Source: Lantana camara
Lineage: Eukaryota; Streptophyta; Magnoliopsida; Lamiales; Verbenaceae
NCBI GenBank assembly: GCA_037501455.1
Contig: CM074857.1
Location: 32,694,001 to 32,758,000, forward strand
DNA: 64,000 nucleotides
Direction: 5' to 3'
The position numbers were made by a program, and so were the translations under genes. Position 1 is the stretch's first letter; each line of letters starts with the position of its first letter. Below are positions 47,085 to 57,285 of the stretch, piece by piece. Below the pieces are notes generated by a model. It searched no databases, was not told the DNA's origin, and saw only the letters and a program-made list of their open reading frames with translations.

Positions 47085-47943
47085 TTATGGGGTCAAAATA
47101 CGCTTGGTCCCCGTTTTGACACGTGGCGCCACCAGCAACTGACATGTGGCCCATCAATCCCCAAAACAGATCTCGTCCGAGCGTCATTCACCCTCGAGTG
47201 TTAATACCCATGAGCGACACGTGTTGTCATCACCACATGACCCATGGCTGTCATAGCCGCGCACCAACGAGCGCTCCTTATACTACAAAGCAAGACCCAC
47301 GTTCACCAAGGGAGTCATCCTCGAGCGCTCACTCCCCTCGGATGTGCTTCCGCATGCAAGCAAACCAAGGGACCAAGCTCCCCCTCATCTCACAGCCTTG
47401 GCCCGGATCCACCCTCGGGTCCACTGGTCCATCAGGCTCATGGTTGACACGAGTGCACTCATGGCCCTCGTTTACCAACCCAAAACGGCTCTCTGACACC
47501 ACGTACATGTCCGCGCACCTGCCACTGTTGCCCGCACCACCTTTTGTACCAACTTTTGCAGGAGATTCCTCCTAGGTTTCTCCTCATTTCACCACGTGTA
47601 AGTGCGACATTAGGGTAGGACCACAAAGGAGTAAATTACCAAAGGGTCCCTGACCCACAACTATAAATAGGAGTCTTCATCTCCATCCCGGTAAGCAATC
47701 TCCATTACTGCAACTTCATATTTTACATATTGTCTCTTTCAGATCATCATCTGACTTGAGCGTCGGAGAGCCAAACTGGGAATCACCCCCAGTTCCCCCA
47801 GCTTGGCCGTCTGACCTTTGTTTCTTTGGTGTTTGTCCTAACAGGTTGAACCTACCATCTTTTCCGGCGATCATCATCTGTTTCCCCACCTTTAAACAAA
47901 TTCTAAAGTGATTGGACTCTGTACCCCATATTTAGACCTATCA
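47085..47943 (+). repeat. 3' LTR of the Tat element
   Basis: Homologous to 30017-30832 across its length and includes 'actataaatagg' at about 47662. The first two bases read TT instead of TG, a mutated terminus; it ends CCTATCA. The AGTTC duplication follows at 47944-47948. Confidence 0.9.
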
Positions 47944-47948
47944 AGTTC

Positions 47949-49560
47949 CACATCGGCTAGCCTATCGAACAAAAAAACAATCTTCAAATTCGATTTGAAA
48001 GACATATTTCAAATTCTTATCGATTGGAAAAACATAGAATTTTAATATATACAGTTCTAGTAACTAATTCCTAATATAAAAATGTAACAATTCCGAAAAA
48101 TAATTACGATGCCACATTCGATACTTTCAGATCAGCTAGCCCCTCGAATATAAAAAACAATATGCAGATTCGATTCGAAAAAACTACCTTTAAATCTCAT
48201 CGAACGTTGTCTGAAATCGAAATGAAAAAGTAGATTTTGAACCATCGAGTGAAATTTAAAATCGAGAATACTGGCATCCAGGATATATAAATAATTATAA
48301 TATTAGTAATTGATGAAAAATAAATAAAAAATGGATGACGAATTATTGAGTGGTGAGTGTGATTCGTAAGAAGACTTCGTCATTAGTGGATACGTTTACG
48401 CGCCAACAAAGACCCAGCTCACCCCCAGGGCCCCACCGCCACGTGTGCACATGTTGACCATTTCTTTACACGTGGTCAACTTAATTTCTCAATAATTATT
48501 TTATAAGTTTATTAATTAATATTCACTGATAATGATAATCATATATATATATATATATATTTCATGAAAGATACCAACTTTGGAATTTGTCAATTAATTT
48601 TTTGAAAATTAAAAGTATTTTGGGGAGGATGATGTAAAACTATTTAGAAATAATAGAAATTCGGACATAAAAACTCGAAAAAAAATACTTTTCCACCTGA
48701 ATTTAGTATTTCTCACGGCTTATTTTAAGCAGAAGTGGCAAGACATATAATGCTTTGGTTTTGATCTTTGTTTTTAAAAAATTAAACACATGGATATTGA
48801 ATGACAGAATGTAATTTTTAAGAGCTACTGTAACAGTATCATTGATAGTCTAAAACTATGAGGTAGATGATTGGTCTATTGTTAGGCATATTGTTTTTTA
48901 TATTCGAGAATCCTGTTGTCTACTGTTAGATTTTTGTTTGTTAAAAGATCGAATAATAGAGTTGTACATAAATTAATTAAAAAACTTACTAATTTTCAAG
49001 AAGGAAACTTCGATATCTCTGAAGTTATCTCAGCCATCACAACTACTGACTTGAAAAGTTAATAAAGATCGTGATTTTGTTTTTAAAAAAGCAAATATGA
49101 TGGAAGTAGCGAACATTTCTTTTATTTGATTGAAATGCATCTTTTTTCTAAAATCAGATACTTGCATTCATTTAAAGAATTCTCGAATAAGTAATTGGAT
49201 CTTTTTCGATACCTTAATTTTTTTAATTAAGTTGTTATAACAATTAATTAAATATTTCAAAATTTACACTTTTAAAAATGCAGCTTTTGATAGTAAAAGA
49301 ATCGTATTTTATTGATTTGATCCAGCTCAAATGAAAAAAAAAGAAAAACAATTTAAGACAACTATGGAACTAAATAGTCGATTTCAAGCTAATTATTCCT
49401 TTTTGGCAAGAATTAGTTTTGGGGCCAAAGATGAAAATATGAGAGTTTAAGGGACTTATTTGAAATAACAAAGAAAATGATGGCTGAGAGTGACAAGTTA
49501 AAAAGTATGGCGTGTTCATTGCGTGTTTGTGGCGTGTAAAAAAGAAAAGTTTCCCCAATC
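47949..49560. other. AT-rich intergenic DNA
   Basis: Nothing codes here convincingly. (AT)n at 48540-48560. A short CCACGTG-containing GC-rich stretch at 48410-48480 ('cgccacgtgtgcacatgttgacc...acacgtggtcaac') is an imperfect inverted repeat. The rest is unassigned. Confidence 0.5.
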
Positions 49561-51150
49561 TAAGGCCCTAAATTATTCATTTTTCACTTTTTACTACCTA
49601 CACTTTTGCAATTAAGGTTAATTACCCCTAATTACACTACTAAGCATTACCTAATCCTTGATTGATAACCTTTTTTTTAATTAATCATAAAATTAGACAT
49701 TTCCGAATTGGTCTAAATATCCTTTTCCCTACTAAGGCCCTAAATTGTTCATTTTTCACTTTTTAGCACCCACACTTGTCACAATTAACATTAATTGCCC
49801 CTAATTACACTACTAAGCACTAACTAATCCTCAATTAATAATCTTTTGTTATTAATTATAAAATTAGAATTTAACCCACGAGGATTGCCAAGTAGAATAT
49901 GACAGAGTTTGATCCTGATAAAGTTTATCCCACGAGTGTTGATAGGCTTGCGAGAAAGGGACATTTGATTGAGGGGTATTTGCTTGTTTGGGATCATCCG
50001 ATTATCAACGATAGAGAGGAGTTTGGTTAGTGGTTCATGATTCCTGTGTGGGTTTGTACTCGTTTTTTAAATAAAAATAAAATTAGACTTTTCTAAATTT
50101 GTCTGAATATTCTTTCCCTTCTAAGTCCCTAAATTTCATTCTTCACTTTCTAGTACCCAAACTTTCACAATTAAAATTAATTACCCTAATTACACTATTA
50201 ATTTTTTAGTTTTTATTATTAATCATAGAATTAAACTTTTGTGAATTTGTCTGCATATTCTTACCCTTCTAAGGCCCTAAATAGGGGTGGGCGCGGGATG
50301 GGGAAATCGAGATTCGAAGAGTTCGGGATCGGGGTGAGAATGCGGGCACCCGATCCCGTCCCGAAATTGTCGAGTACCCGACTGACACGCTTCTATGGCA
50401 ATGAGACAATGTCGATATTATTTTTCTCTGCATCAATGACAATATTGTTTGAATTTTTCTATTTTTACATCATTGACAATAAAAAATTACAATATTGTTT
50501 TTCTGCTACTTAAGAGAATTATATTAATACTACAAAGTAGAGAATCTTCTTTTACCCAATTGTATAATACAACAGTCTCTTTAGATGCAAATGTCAAATG
50601 GTAAAAACTTCCGACCATTATTATAATTTCAAATATTCTGTAAAGACTTAAAAGAGACAATGGCTTCAAACATTTTGTAAATTAAAACCTTATAACATTC
50701 TGTAAAGCTTCAAAACAAGAAATAGGTTTACTGGAGTGGTTCATACTTGTTAAATATAGTTTTATTTTTATATTATATAATAATAATATAATAATAAACA
50801 TTAGAATATAAAATATATAATTTTTATTTTATTTTAATACCCGAATTCACCGACTGGTAGTATATCAATGCCCGATCCTGATCCCAAACTTTTTAGTCGG
50901 GATCGGGTACCCATCCTCAAAATGAAAAATCCCGAATTTTTCATCCCGATCGGGTCGGGACAGGTCCCGAATTCCTCGACCCGAACGCCCACCCCTAGCC
51001 CTATATATTTGATTATTCACTTTTTGGTACCCCACTTTTCCAATTAACATTAATTACCCCTAATTACACTACTAAGCACTAATTAATCCTTGATTAATAA
51101 TCCTTTTGTAATTAATCATAAAATTGGACCTTTTCTGAATTTGTCTGAAT
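49561..51150. repeat. Degenerate tandem repeats of ~170 bp
   Basis: A unit beginning 'taaggccctaaatt.ttcatttttcacttttta' and running through 'aattacccctaattacactactaagca' and 'aattaatcataaaattag' recurs at about 49561, 49733, 50110, 50270 and 51000. The fourth unit is split by a hAT element at 50282. Between the second and third copies sits about 200 bp of unrelated DNA (49880-50060) with a short protein-like stretch I do not recognise. Confidence 0.7.
50282..50997. mobile_element. Non-autonomous hAT element inside the tandem repeat
   Basis: Inverted ends TAGGGGTGGGCG and CGCCCACCCCTA, with GCCCTAAA (50274-50281) on the left and GCCCTATA (50998-51005) on the right, a 7-of-8 match. Subterminal DNA is full of 'gatcggg' and 'cccgacc' motifs; the interior is AT-rich and non-coding. 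Confidence 0.75.
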
Positions 51151-51787
51151 ATTCTTTCCCTTTCCCAACGAACCATAATACGCGGTCCAAATCCCTCCCC
51201 AATATAAGCCTCTCCTCCTTGTTAGGGTTTCAAAAACATTCATTCCCTTCTCTTTCTCTCTCTCTCTCCACCCCTTTCCTTCGCTCACACTCCACCGGAA
51301 AATTCTGATCCTCGAATTCGATATTCTCTTGTTAATTATCCCGTTGGGATCGAGGAGACTGTTGGGTTTCACCTCTTGGTGTGTGTGAGTTTGAGTATTG
51401 GGAGGATTTCTTGGTGTGTTCGAGGATGAATTCTTGATTTTCTTGCTCCTTTTTTTTCATTTCCAGCGATTATTCGATTCTTTAAGAGGCGATTGCATCT
51501 GGGTTTTGGTCGAATTGAGAAAAGAATTTTGGATTCTTCACTTATCTGCATTTTTTTTTCTAATGTTGGGTTGATTTCTCATTTCGTATTCAGCTGAAAT
51601 TCGATTGATTCTGTAATGGGTCCTTGAGGTTTTCAGCTTTTCCGTCGTTTATGTATTCAGTGTCTCAATTTTTGGGGGAAAAAAGCTTAAAAATCGTTTC
51701 TTTTCACGTTTTTGTTCAAATCCTAGCTCGTAGGTATCAAGAATTCATCGGGTTAGTTGAATTATTCTGTTACATGTGATCCCAGAA
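51151..51787 (+). promoter_or_regulatory. ROH1 promoter and 5' leader
   Basis: A TATA-like 'caatataagcc' lies at about 51200, followed by a CT-rich stretch (51245-51300) typical of a transcription start. The long leader may contain an intron, because AG acceptors preceded by T-rich tracts occur near 51590 and 51660. Several short upstream AUGs exist (for example 51425, 51564, 51616). The last one forms a start-stop pair right before the main ATG. Confidence 0.55.
51774..51779 (+). promoter_or_regulatory. AUG-UGA start-stop uORF before ROH1
   Basis: ATGTGA, a start codon directly followed by a stop, ends 8 nt before the main ATG at 51788. It lies in the last bases of the leader, so splicing is unlikely to remove it. 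Confidence 0.7.
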
Positions 51788-52963
51788 ATGCCAGCAACAG
51801 ATTTTCAAGATTCGTCTTCATCTCCATCGAGCTTCGGATTCTCCATTCTGAGTCGCCGCCGCGATCAGGTCCACTCAATGGATTCCAATCACGAAGCCTC
51901 AGCCCAGGAAATCGAATTGGAATCCTTCCAAAGAAAAGTAGCGGAGAGATTCCAGGATTTAGCAGCTTCAGAATCCCACGAGCTCCTGTCAATCCCATGG
52001 ATCCAGAAGCTTCTCGACACGTTCCTCTGTTGCCAGGAGGAATTCAGAGCGATTATCCTCAACAACAAGAGCGCTCTAAACAAGCCTCCGATGGACCGCC
52101 ACGTGTTGGATTACTTCGAGAGGAGCGTCAAAGCTTTAGACGTGTGCAATGCCATCCGTGACGGGATTGAGCAGATCAGGCAATGGCAGAAGCAGTTGGA
52201 GATCATTCTCTGTGCTTTCAATAATCAGAGGAGCATCGGAGAAGGGCAGTTTCGCCGTGCGAAAAAAGCTCTTGTCGATTTAGCCATTGGAATGCTCGAT
52301 GAGAAAGATTCTAACACGGGCACTTCGTTTGCTCATAGGAACCGGTCTTTTGGGCGGCACAATGCTCAAAGGGAGCATAGATCTTTGTCCCATTTCAGGT
52401 CTTTATCATGGAGCGTTTCGAGATCTTGGTCTGCTGCGAGGCAGCTTCAAGCGATCAGCAGCAACTTAGCTGCTCCTCGCACGAATGAGACCATGTCCAC
52501 CAATAAGCTAAATGTGGCTGTTTTCACTATGAACTATGTGCTTTTGTTCGTAATGTGGGCCTTAGTGGCTGCAATCCCTTGCCAGGATCGCGGGCTTCAG
52601 ACACATTTTTATGTGTCGAGGAACTTTATGTGGGCTGTTCCCGTTCTCTCCCTTCATGACAAGATTCTTGAGGAGTCGAAGAAACGGGATAGGCGAAATT
52701 CTTGTGGTTTGTTGAGGGAGATTCATGAGATTGAGAAATGCGCAAGGCACATGAATGAGCTGACCGATCTTGTGCATTTCCCATTGAGCGAGGACAATGA
52801 GAGGGAGGTGAGATTAAGGGTTCAACAAGTTGGGGTTGTGTTTGAAGCTATAAAGGAAGGATTGGATCCATTGGAGAGGCAAGTTAGAGAGGTGTTCCAT
52901 AGGATCGTGAGGAGCCGGACCGAGGGTCTTGATTCGATCGGGCGATCCAACGGACACGACTGA
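51788..52963 (+). CDS. ROH1: ROH1-like protein (BYPASS1/DUF793 family)
   Basis: A single-exon gene for 391 residues. The Met at 51788 opens M-P-A-T-D-F, the family start. Shared landmarks are [36 protein letters not shown], and [12 protein letters not shown]. One hydrophobic segment (about residues 243-265) and a helical C-terminus ending with [11 protein letters not shown] complete the protein. It closely matches Arabidopsis ROH1, which binds the exocyst subunit EXO70A1 and is linked to mucilage and cell-wall secretion. It probably acts at the plasma membrane or in vesicle delivery. No damage seen. A start-stop uORF directly precedes it. Confidence 0.93.
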   Translation: MPATDFQDSSSSPSSFGFSILSRRRDQVHSMDSNHEASAQEIELESFQRKVAERFQDLAASESHELLSIPWIQKLLDTFLCCQEEFRAIILNNKSALNKPPMDRHVLDYFERSVKALDVCNAIRDGIEQIRQWQKQLEIILCAFNNQRSIGEGQFRRAKKALVDLAIGMLDEKDSNTGTSFAHRNRSFGRHNAQREHRSLSHFRSLSWSVSRSWSAARQLQAISSNLAAPRTNETMSTNKLNVAVFTMNYVLLFVMWALVAAIPCQDRGLQTHFYVSRNFMWAVPVLSLHDKILEESKKRDRRNSCGLLREIHEIEKCARHMNELTDLVHFPLSEDNEREVRLRVQQVGVVFEAIKEGLDPLERQVREVFHRIVRSRTEGLDSIGRSNGHD

Positions 52964-54885
52964 TTTTGATGAGCTTGGTTGTGGCTTAGGTGCAAAATGA
53001 TTTGAGGGATTGTGCTTAGAATAAAAGTAGTTTGGGTAAAACTGAAAAAAGTTGAAGTCTTTGTATATATTATAGAGGATATGACACTATGTAAAGAAGT
53101 TAGGGAAGAGATTGGACTTACTCCATGTCCATGATGATGATGTTGTTCTTAATCTTCTTTTCGTTTTGGAAAATTTGCTTTTGAAAACTTTTACCATTTG
53201 TATATTTAAGTAGCAAGATGTTTAACCATCACCTGCATAAATTGCAATTCTTGAATTATCCATGCTTGAGGCTTGTGTTCATTGACAGTGAGTGTGTGTG
53301 TGTGTTCCAATTGAATTAGTGTAAAAGTTACCAGTTTTGGAGTTAGGGTGTGCTCCGAGCTGGACCATCGAGGTCGAGCTCAGACGGGCTCGAAAAACGA
53401 GAAGAATTTTGAGGTTCTTAGTCTGCAATTACCCAAAAAAATAGGTTTTGGCTATGGTCTTTTGATGAGCCGAGTCGAACCCAAGCTAAAATTCTAGTTT
53501 CCGAGCCTGAGTTTGTTTTTTGGATTAAGCTAAATCCTGAATTCGAGCTTGAGGTCTATTGGACTAAGCTTGCCTCGACTCGGTTCAAAATGCTAAAACC
53601 CCAATTTTGGAGCTCGAAGTTGGCTTTTGAAGTAAAACTCGACTCGACTCTAAATGCACCCCAACTCGGAGTTCATTGAGGAGGACTTTTGTGCTGTCAA
53701 ATTGACCATATTGAATTCCGGTTCGAGTTGGAAAATAGTGTGTGTCATGTATCCATAGGGTATTAATCAAGAAAGAGTATGAATTCCTCGTAGGAAATTG
53801 GTACAAGACATTGACTGACTCCAATATAACTTACGTCGCACGCCTTTTACGCATCAAATTATGATGATAAAAACGTGCATAATTGACCCGGAAAGTAGTG
53901 CTATTTGATCCCTTTAGGTCGTTACTTTGGTCCAAGACCTTACTTACCAAGGCAAGGATTATATCGTAGGATTTCCAGCTGACGAGATTGATTTAAGTAA
54001 TTAAAGGATTTTTTTTTTAGAATAATAATTTGGTTCGAATTCTTTTGACCATTTAGATGTATGTTTTAAAAAAAAAATGTAGGATTTCCTTTTTCATATC
54101 CCATTGGTTGTTCGGAACATATGGAGTCACAACACAAAAAATTCAAAAAAAGGGAATTTATAATCCAATAAATATACCTTTTAAGGCCTTAAATACCAAC
54201 TATTTAACTATTCAACCTAACAAGTTACGAGTTTAAGCCCCCAAAAATTGTACTTATATTAAATTCTTGTAGAGTAAATTATTATTATCATTTATTTCCC
54301 ACCTCAAAATTATTTGTATTTTATAAGAATTGAATTTTGTTCTTTGAAAATAAATTATATATATATCATGCTCTTTTAAGTAGTTGAAATAACCACAATA
54401 TACTTTACTAGCAATGTGCAACTTGGCAAGAGCCAAGATGAGAAATTGAGAACCATTGTTAAAATTTTCACGACTTTTCCAGCATTCCAATAAAGTAGAA
54501 AAAGCTTGATGGCCCCATCATTAACAAGCCCTTTTGTGTTAAAAAAGAAATCCAATTATTGAAATGGAAATAATTTAGGGTCAAGATAATTGAAATAAAG
54601 GACAATAAAGGCCGAGAAAAAAGGATAAGTCAGTTGTCTGCAGTATTCAAACTCGAAAATTCACCCCACTCGAACTCCAAAAAAAAAAAAAAAAAAAAAA
54701 AAAAGGAACCAAAAAAGAATGAAATAAAAAGAAAATCAAAATGACTGTAGCAAAACTAAAGATTCAATAAAATAACAAGAGTAATGATTCCAAAGTAGGG
54801 TCAAGGATAGGATAGCAATATTACATATGGTATAATCATCACCCTTAAAGCCACTTTAGATTCAAATCTCTCTCCCAATCTCTCT
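52964..54885. other. Intergenic between ROH1 and phytocyanin gene
   Basis: The ROH1 3' flank runs to about 53250. At 53336-53670 lies a block rich in 'gagctcg' and 'ctcgactcg' motifs; its ends face each other (GGGTGTGCTC... and ...GCACCCC), so it may be a decayed hAT-like element, but no TSD was found. A 24-bp A run lies at about 54680-54703. No further gene. Confidence 0.5.
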
Positions 54886-56624
54886 CTAGAACACCATTAT
54901 TAGCAAGATTAAACTACTCAAAGCTCTCTCAACTGATGAAAACCCCACCACCTGCATTGCCAAAATAACCAAATAATTTAATTAGTTAACTATAGAAGAA
55001 CATTATTAAGAAATTTGAATAAATTTATCATGTATATATATATATATATATGAAATAGTTCTACAAAAATAAAATATAATTTTGTAGGACTAGATGAATC
55101 CTTATTGTGCCAACATATGATGTGACATGTCACAATTATGTGATATCACATGCATTGCATTAAATATTGCGACCTATGTTGTGTGATATTTGTCCCAAAT
55201 GTCAGTATATAACTGATTTTTTTTTAAATAAATATAAATTATAATTATATATTCTTGTGAGTGTGTAAATGTAAAACAATCATATATATATATACTTTTA
55301 TTTTGAATTTTCATCAAATTACAATTTCACCACAATTTTAGTCCGCAATTAGTTACCAATTCAGCACATTTAGCATTATTGTGGCAAATGTGGTGAAATT
55401 ACAAGTTTATTGCACTAGAATTATAATTTTAAGTAAAGAATGTGGATAAAAGTTCAAATAAAATTAGGACCAATTCTATAAATTCACATATTTCAAGGGT
55501 TCAAGAAACAATTAACAAGAATTAGGGAAGAAACCTGTTTATAATGCCGATCACCGCCGCCGGAGGTCGGCAAAGGCCGAATGGTGGCGGAATCAACTTC
55601 GCCAGTGGGCAGCGGCACCGCCGGATTGCTGTTGATAAATGGGATGCCTTCTTTTTCCGGCGCCTCGGCGGCGGACTCCGGCGACGGGCTCGGCGAGGAG
55701 CTTTCTTTGGGCTTAAACGGCCATGGGAATGCTGGAGAAGAAGCAACAACGCCACCGGAGAAAGGAGGCGGCGCCGCCTCTACTGGAGGTTGCATCTCAG
55801 GGGAGGCAGCCTGAGGCGGCGCAGCCTCCGCCGTCGCCGAGAAGACCTCCACAGCGAGCTTTTGGCCTTGCAAGCATGGTTGGCTTGAGCCATTGTTGAA
55901 TGCGAAGTAGAAGAAACCAGGCCGTGAAGTGTGCCACTACAATTAAGTATAAAAAAAACTCAATCTTTTTCTTGAAATTACAAAAAAACCCAAAATTATG
56001 TTTACCAAAATATGTAATTTAATAGAAGATTAATGAAAAAACATTACTTTATAAAGATTTAAGGGACAATGACTGACATACTAAATACTAAACTCTTGAA
56101 ATTATGCAACAATTTTTCTTGTCAACTCAAGTAATTATGTTCTTTTAGAGTACCTATGCAGGCTTGTCTACGAAAATTTCAAGAATGAAGTCCAAATTCC
56201 AAAGCTTGAACAAGAAATCAACACACACTGGAAGGTGTACAAGTGGTTAAACTTACAGTGTAAGAAGCAGAAGTGGGCTTCGTCAAGATTGTAGCTTGAG
56301 TGAAGTTGCAGACACTGAAAGCTTCTTGGTTCTTGAAAATGTAGAGATTGTAGCGGTACTTGTGCTGGAAAACTGAGATAACAAAAAACACCAAAAATTA
56401 CACAAAACCCCAAATTTGCTGCAAATTTTGAAGAAAACATAAAGAATGTGGGAGAATAACGCGAGGGAAGTGAAGTAAAACTTACTGACGGAGACTCCAA
56501 TTTGAAGCTTGGGGTTCTTCCATTCTGAAACTCCATCAACCACAACTGTTGCAGACTCTGAGAATTGGAAGAGTTGAAGAGATTGAAGGGACAAGAAAAG
56601 TATCAAAAAGGATGAGAATCCCAT
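54886..56624 (-). CDS. Early-nodulin-like phytocyanin, GPI-anchored, 4 exons
   Basis: Exons on the minus strand: 56624-56486, 56372-56257, 55936-55535, 54951-54886. Phases agree, total 723 bp, 240 residues. The N-terminal hydrophobic stretch (about 1-24) is a signal peptide. A short cupredoxin domain (about 25-115) has S-V-C-N-F-T-Q-A-T and S-R-P-G-F-F-Y-F-A-F-N-N-G, and a Pro/Ala/Ser-rich linker follows. A hydrophobic tail (S-S-L-I-L-L-I-M-V-F) fits a GPI-anchor signal and supports exon 4 over read-through to the stop at 55493. Two cysteines for the usual disulfide are present. The positions where copper-binding phytocyanins carry their ligand histidines (after the first strand and in the G-H-C-type loop) are not His. 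It is therefore probably a non-copper extracellular protein like other ENODLs, possibly arabinogalactan-modified. Confidence 0.85.
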
Positions 56625-56684
56625 TAATGTTCTTGGTGAAAAGAGACAAGAATTTGGAATGTAGAGAGTTTCACACAGAGATAC

Positions 56685-56688
<4 letters not shown>

Positions 56689-56715
<27 letters not shown>
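56689..56715. repeat. (GT)n microsatellite upstream of phytocyanin gene
   Basis: An uninterrupted GT run of 27 bp, about 65 bp before the phytocyanin start, probably in its leader or core promoter (CA repeats on the gene's strand). Confidence 0.9.
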
Positions 56716-56889
56716 ATTTCAGCTTCTGGGCTTCTGTGAATTTGGAGGTGGGATTAAGTAAACAGAGGGAAGTGTGTGTTTTGGAGAGGGTTTGTCAGAG
56801 GAGGGGCTGCTTTAGGGACATGGGAGAGTGTGTATTTATGACCAATTTTTTTCACAGTGAAAAGTTAAAATCATTTTGTCTATGAAAAT

Positions 56890-57285
56890 AAAGGGAAAAT
56901 CTTTGAATAGTATCAAAAATTTGAAAAAATTCTTTTTAGGTCTCCAATTTTGAAAAAGTTCTCATTTAATTCCCAATTGAAAAATAAAATTCATTTTAGG
57001 TCCCTACAAATAGTACATGTTCGTACATTGTCTTTAGGAATTGCGTATATTTTTGAGGGAGTTGCGTATAAAAATCCCGGAATCTCGTAGATACGAGATT
57101 CCGGGGTTTTTATACGCAATTCCCTAAAAATTGTACGCAATTCCTGAATTATTATACAACCTTGGAGAGTGAAAAGAAATTTTGTTTTTCAATTGGGGAG
57201 TGAACAGGAACTTTTTCAAAACTGAGGAGTGAAAAGGAAATTCAAGTTTACACTTGGGGATTTTTGAGGAATTGTCCGGAAAATG
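56890..57285. mobile_element. Foldback / MITE-like inverted repeat
   Basis: The left half (gggaaaatctttgaa ... ccaattgaaaaataaaattcattttaggtccc) is imperfectly inverted in the right half (ccttggagagtgaaaagaaatttt ... gaggaattgtccgg). A strong hairpin sits at the centre (57037-57144). Borders and TSD could not be fixed. It lies in the upstream region of the phytocyanin gene. Confidence 0.55.
57037..57144. repeat. Strong ~50-bp hairpin
   Basis: The two arms (57037-57089 and 57092-57144) are inverted copies with few mismatches around a 2-nt centre. The inner stem TACGAGATTCCGG / CCGGAATCTCGTA is perfect, and the outer stem includes repeated TACGCAATTCC. Confidence 0.85.

Larger units (their letters stand above)
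30017..47943 (+). mobile_element. Ty3/gypsy Tat-lineage LTR retrotransposon, defective, with nested insertions
   Basis: LTRs at 30017-30832 and 47085-47943 are flanked by the exact 5-bp duplication AGTTC (30012-30016, 47944-47948). The internal order on + is PBS-like TGGCGCCGTCTGT, gag, protease, RT, two RNase H regions (a degenerate Ty3 type and a second DGSS-type), and integrase. A tandem-repeat block, a long antisense ORF and a polypurine tract follow. The dual RNase H, post-pol repeats and antisense ORF fit the Tat lineage. Multiple stops and frameshifts make it non-autonomous. Without the two insertions it would be about 12.5 kb. Order of events: the Tat element came first, then the gypsy LTR element and the hAT element, with the copia LTR last inside the gypsy LTR. 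Confidence 0.92.

Noticed and set aside
53336..53670. Another hAT element
   Set aside because: The ends face each other in style but no 8-bp duplication could be found.
55493..55534. Phytocyanin ending by read-through of exon 3 to the stop at 55493
   Set aside because: Splicing at 55535 to exon 4 keeps phase and supplies a GPI-type hydrophobic tail, which fits the family better.
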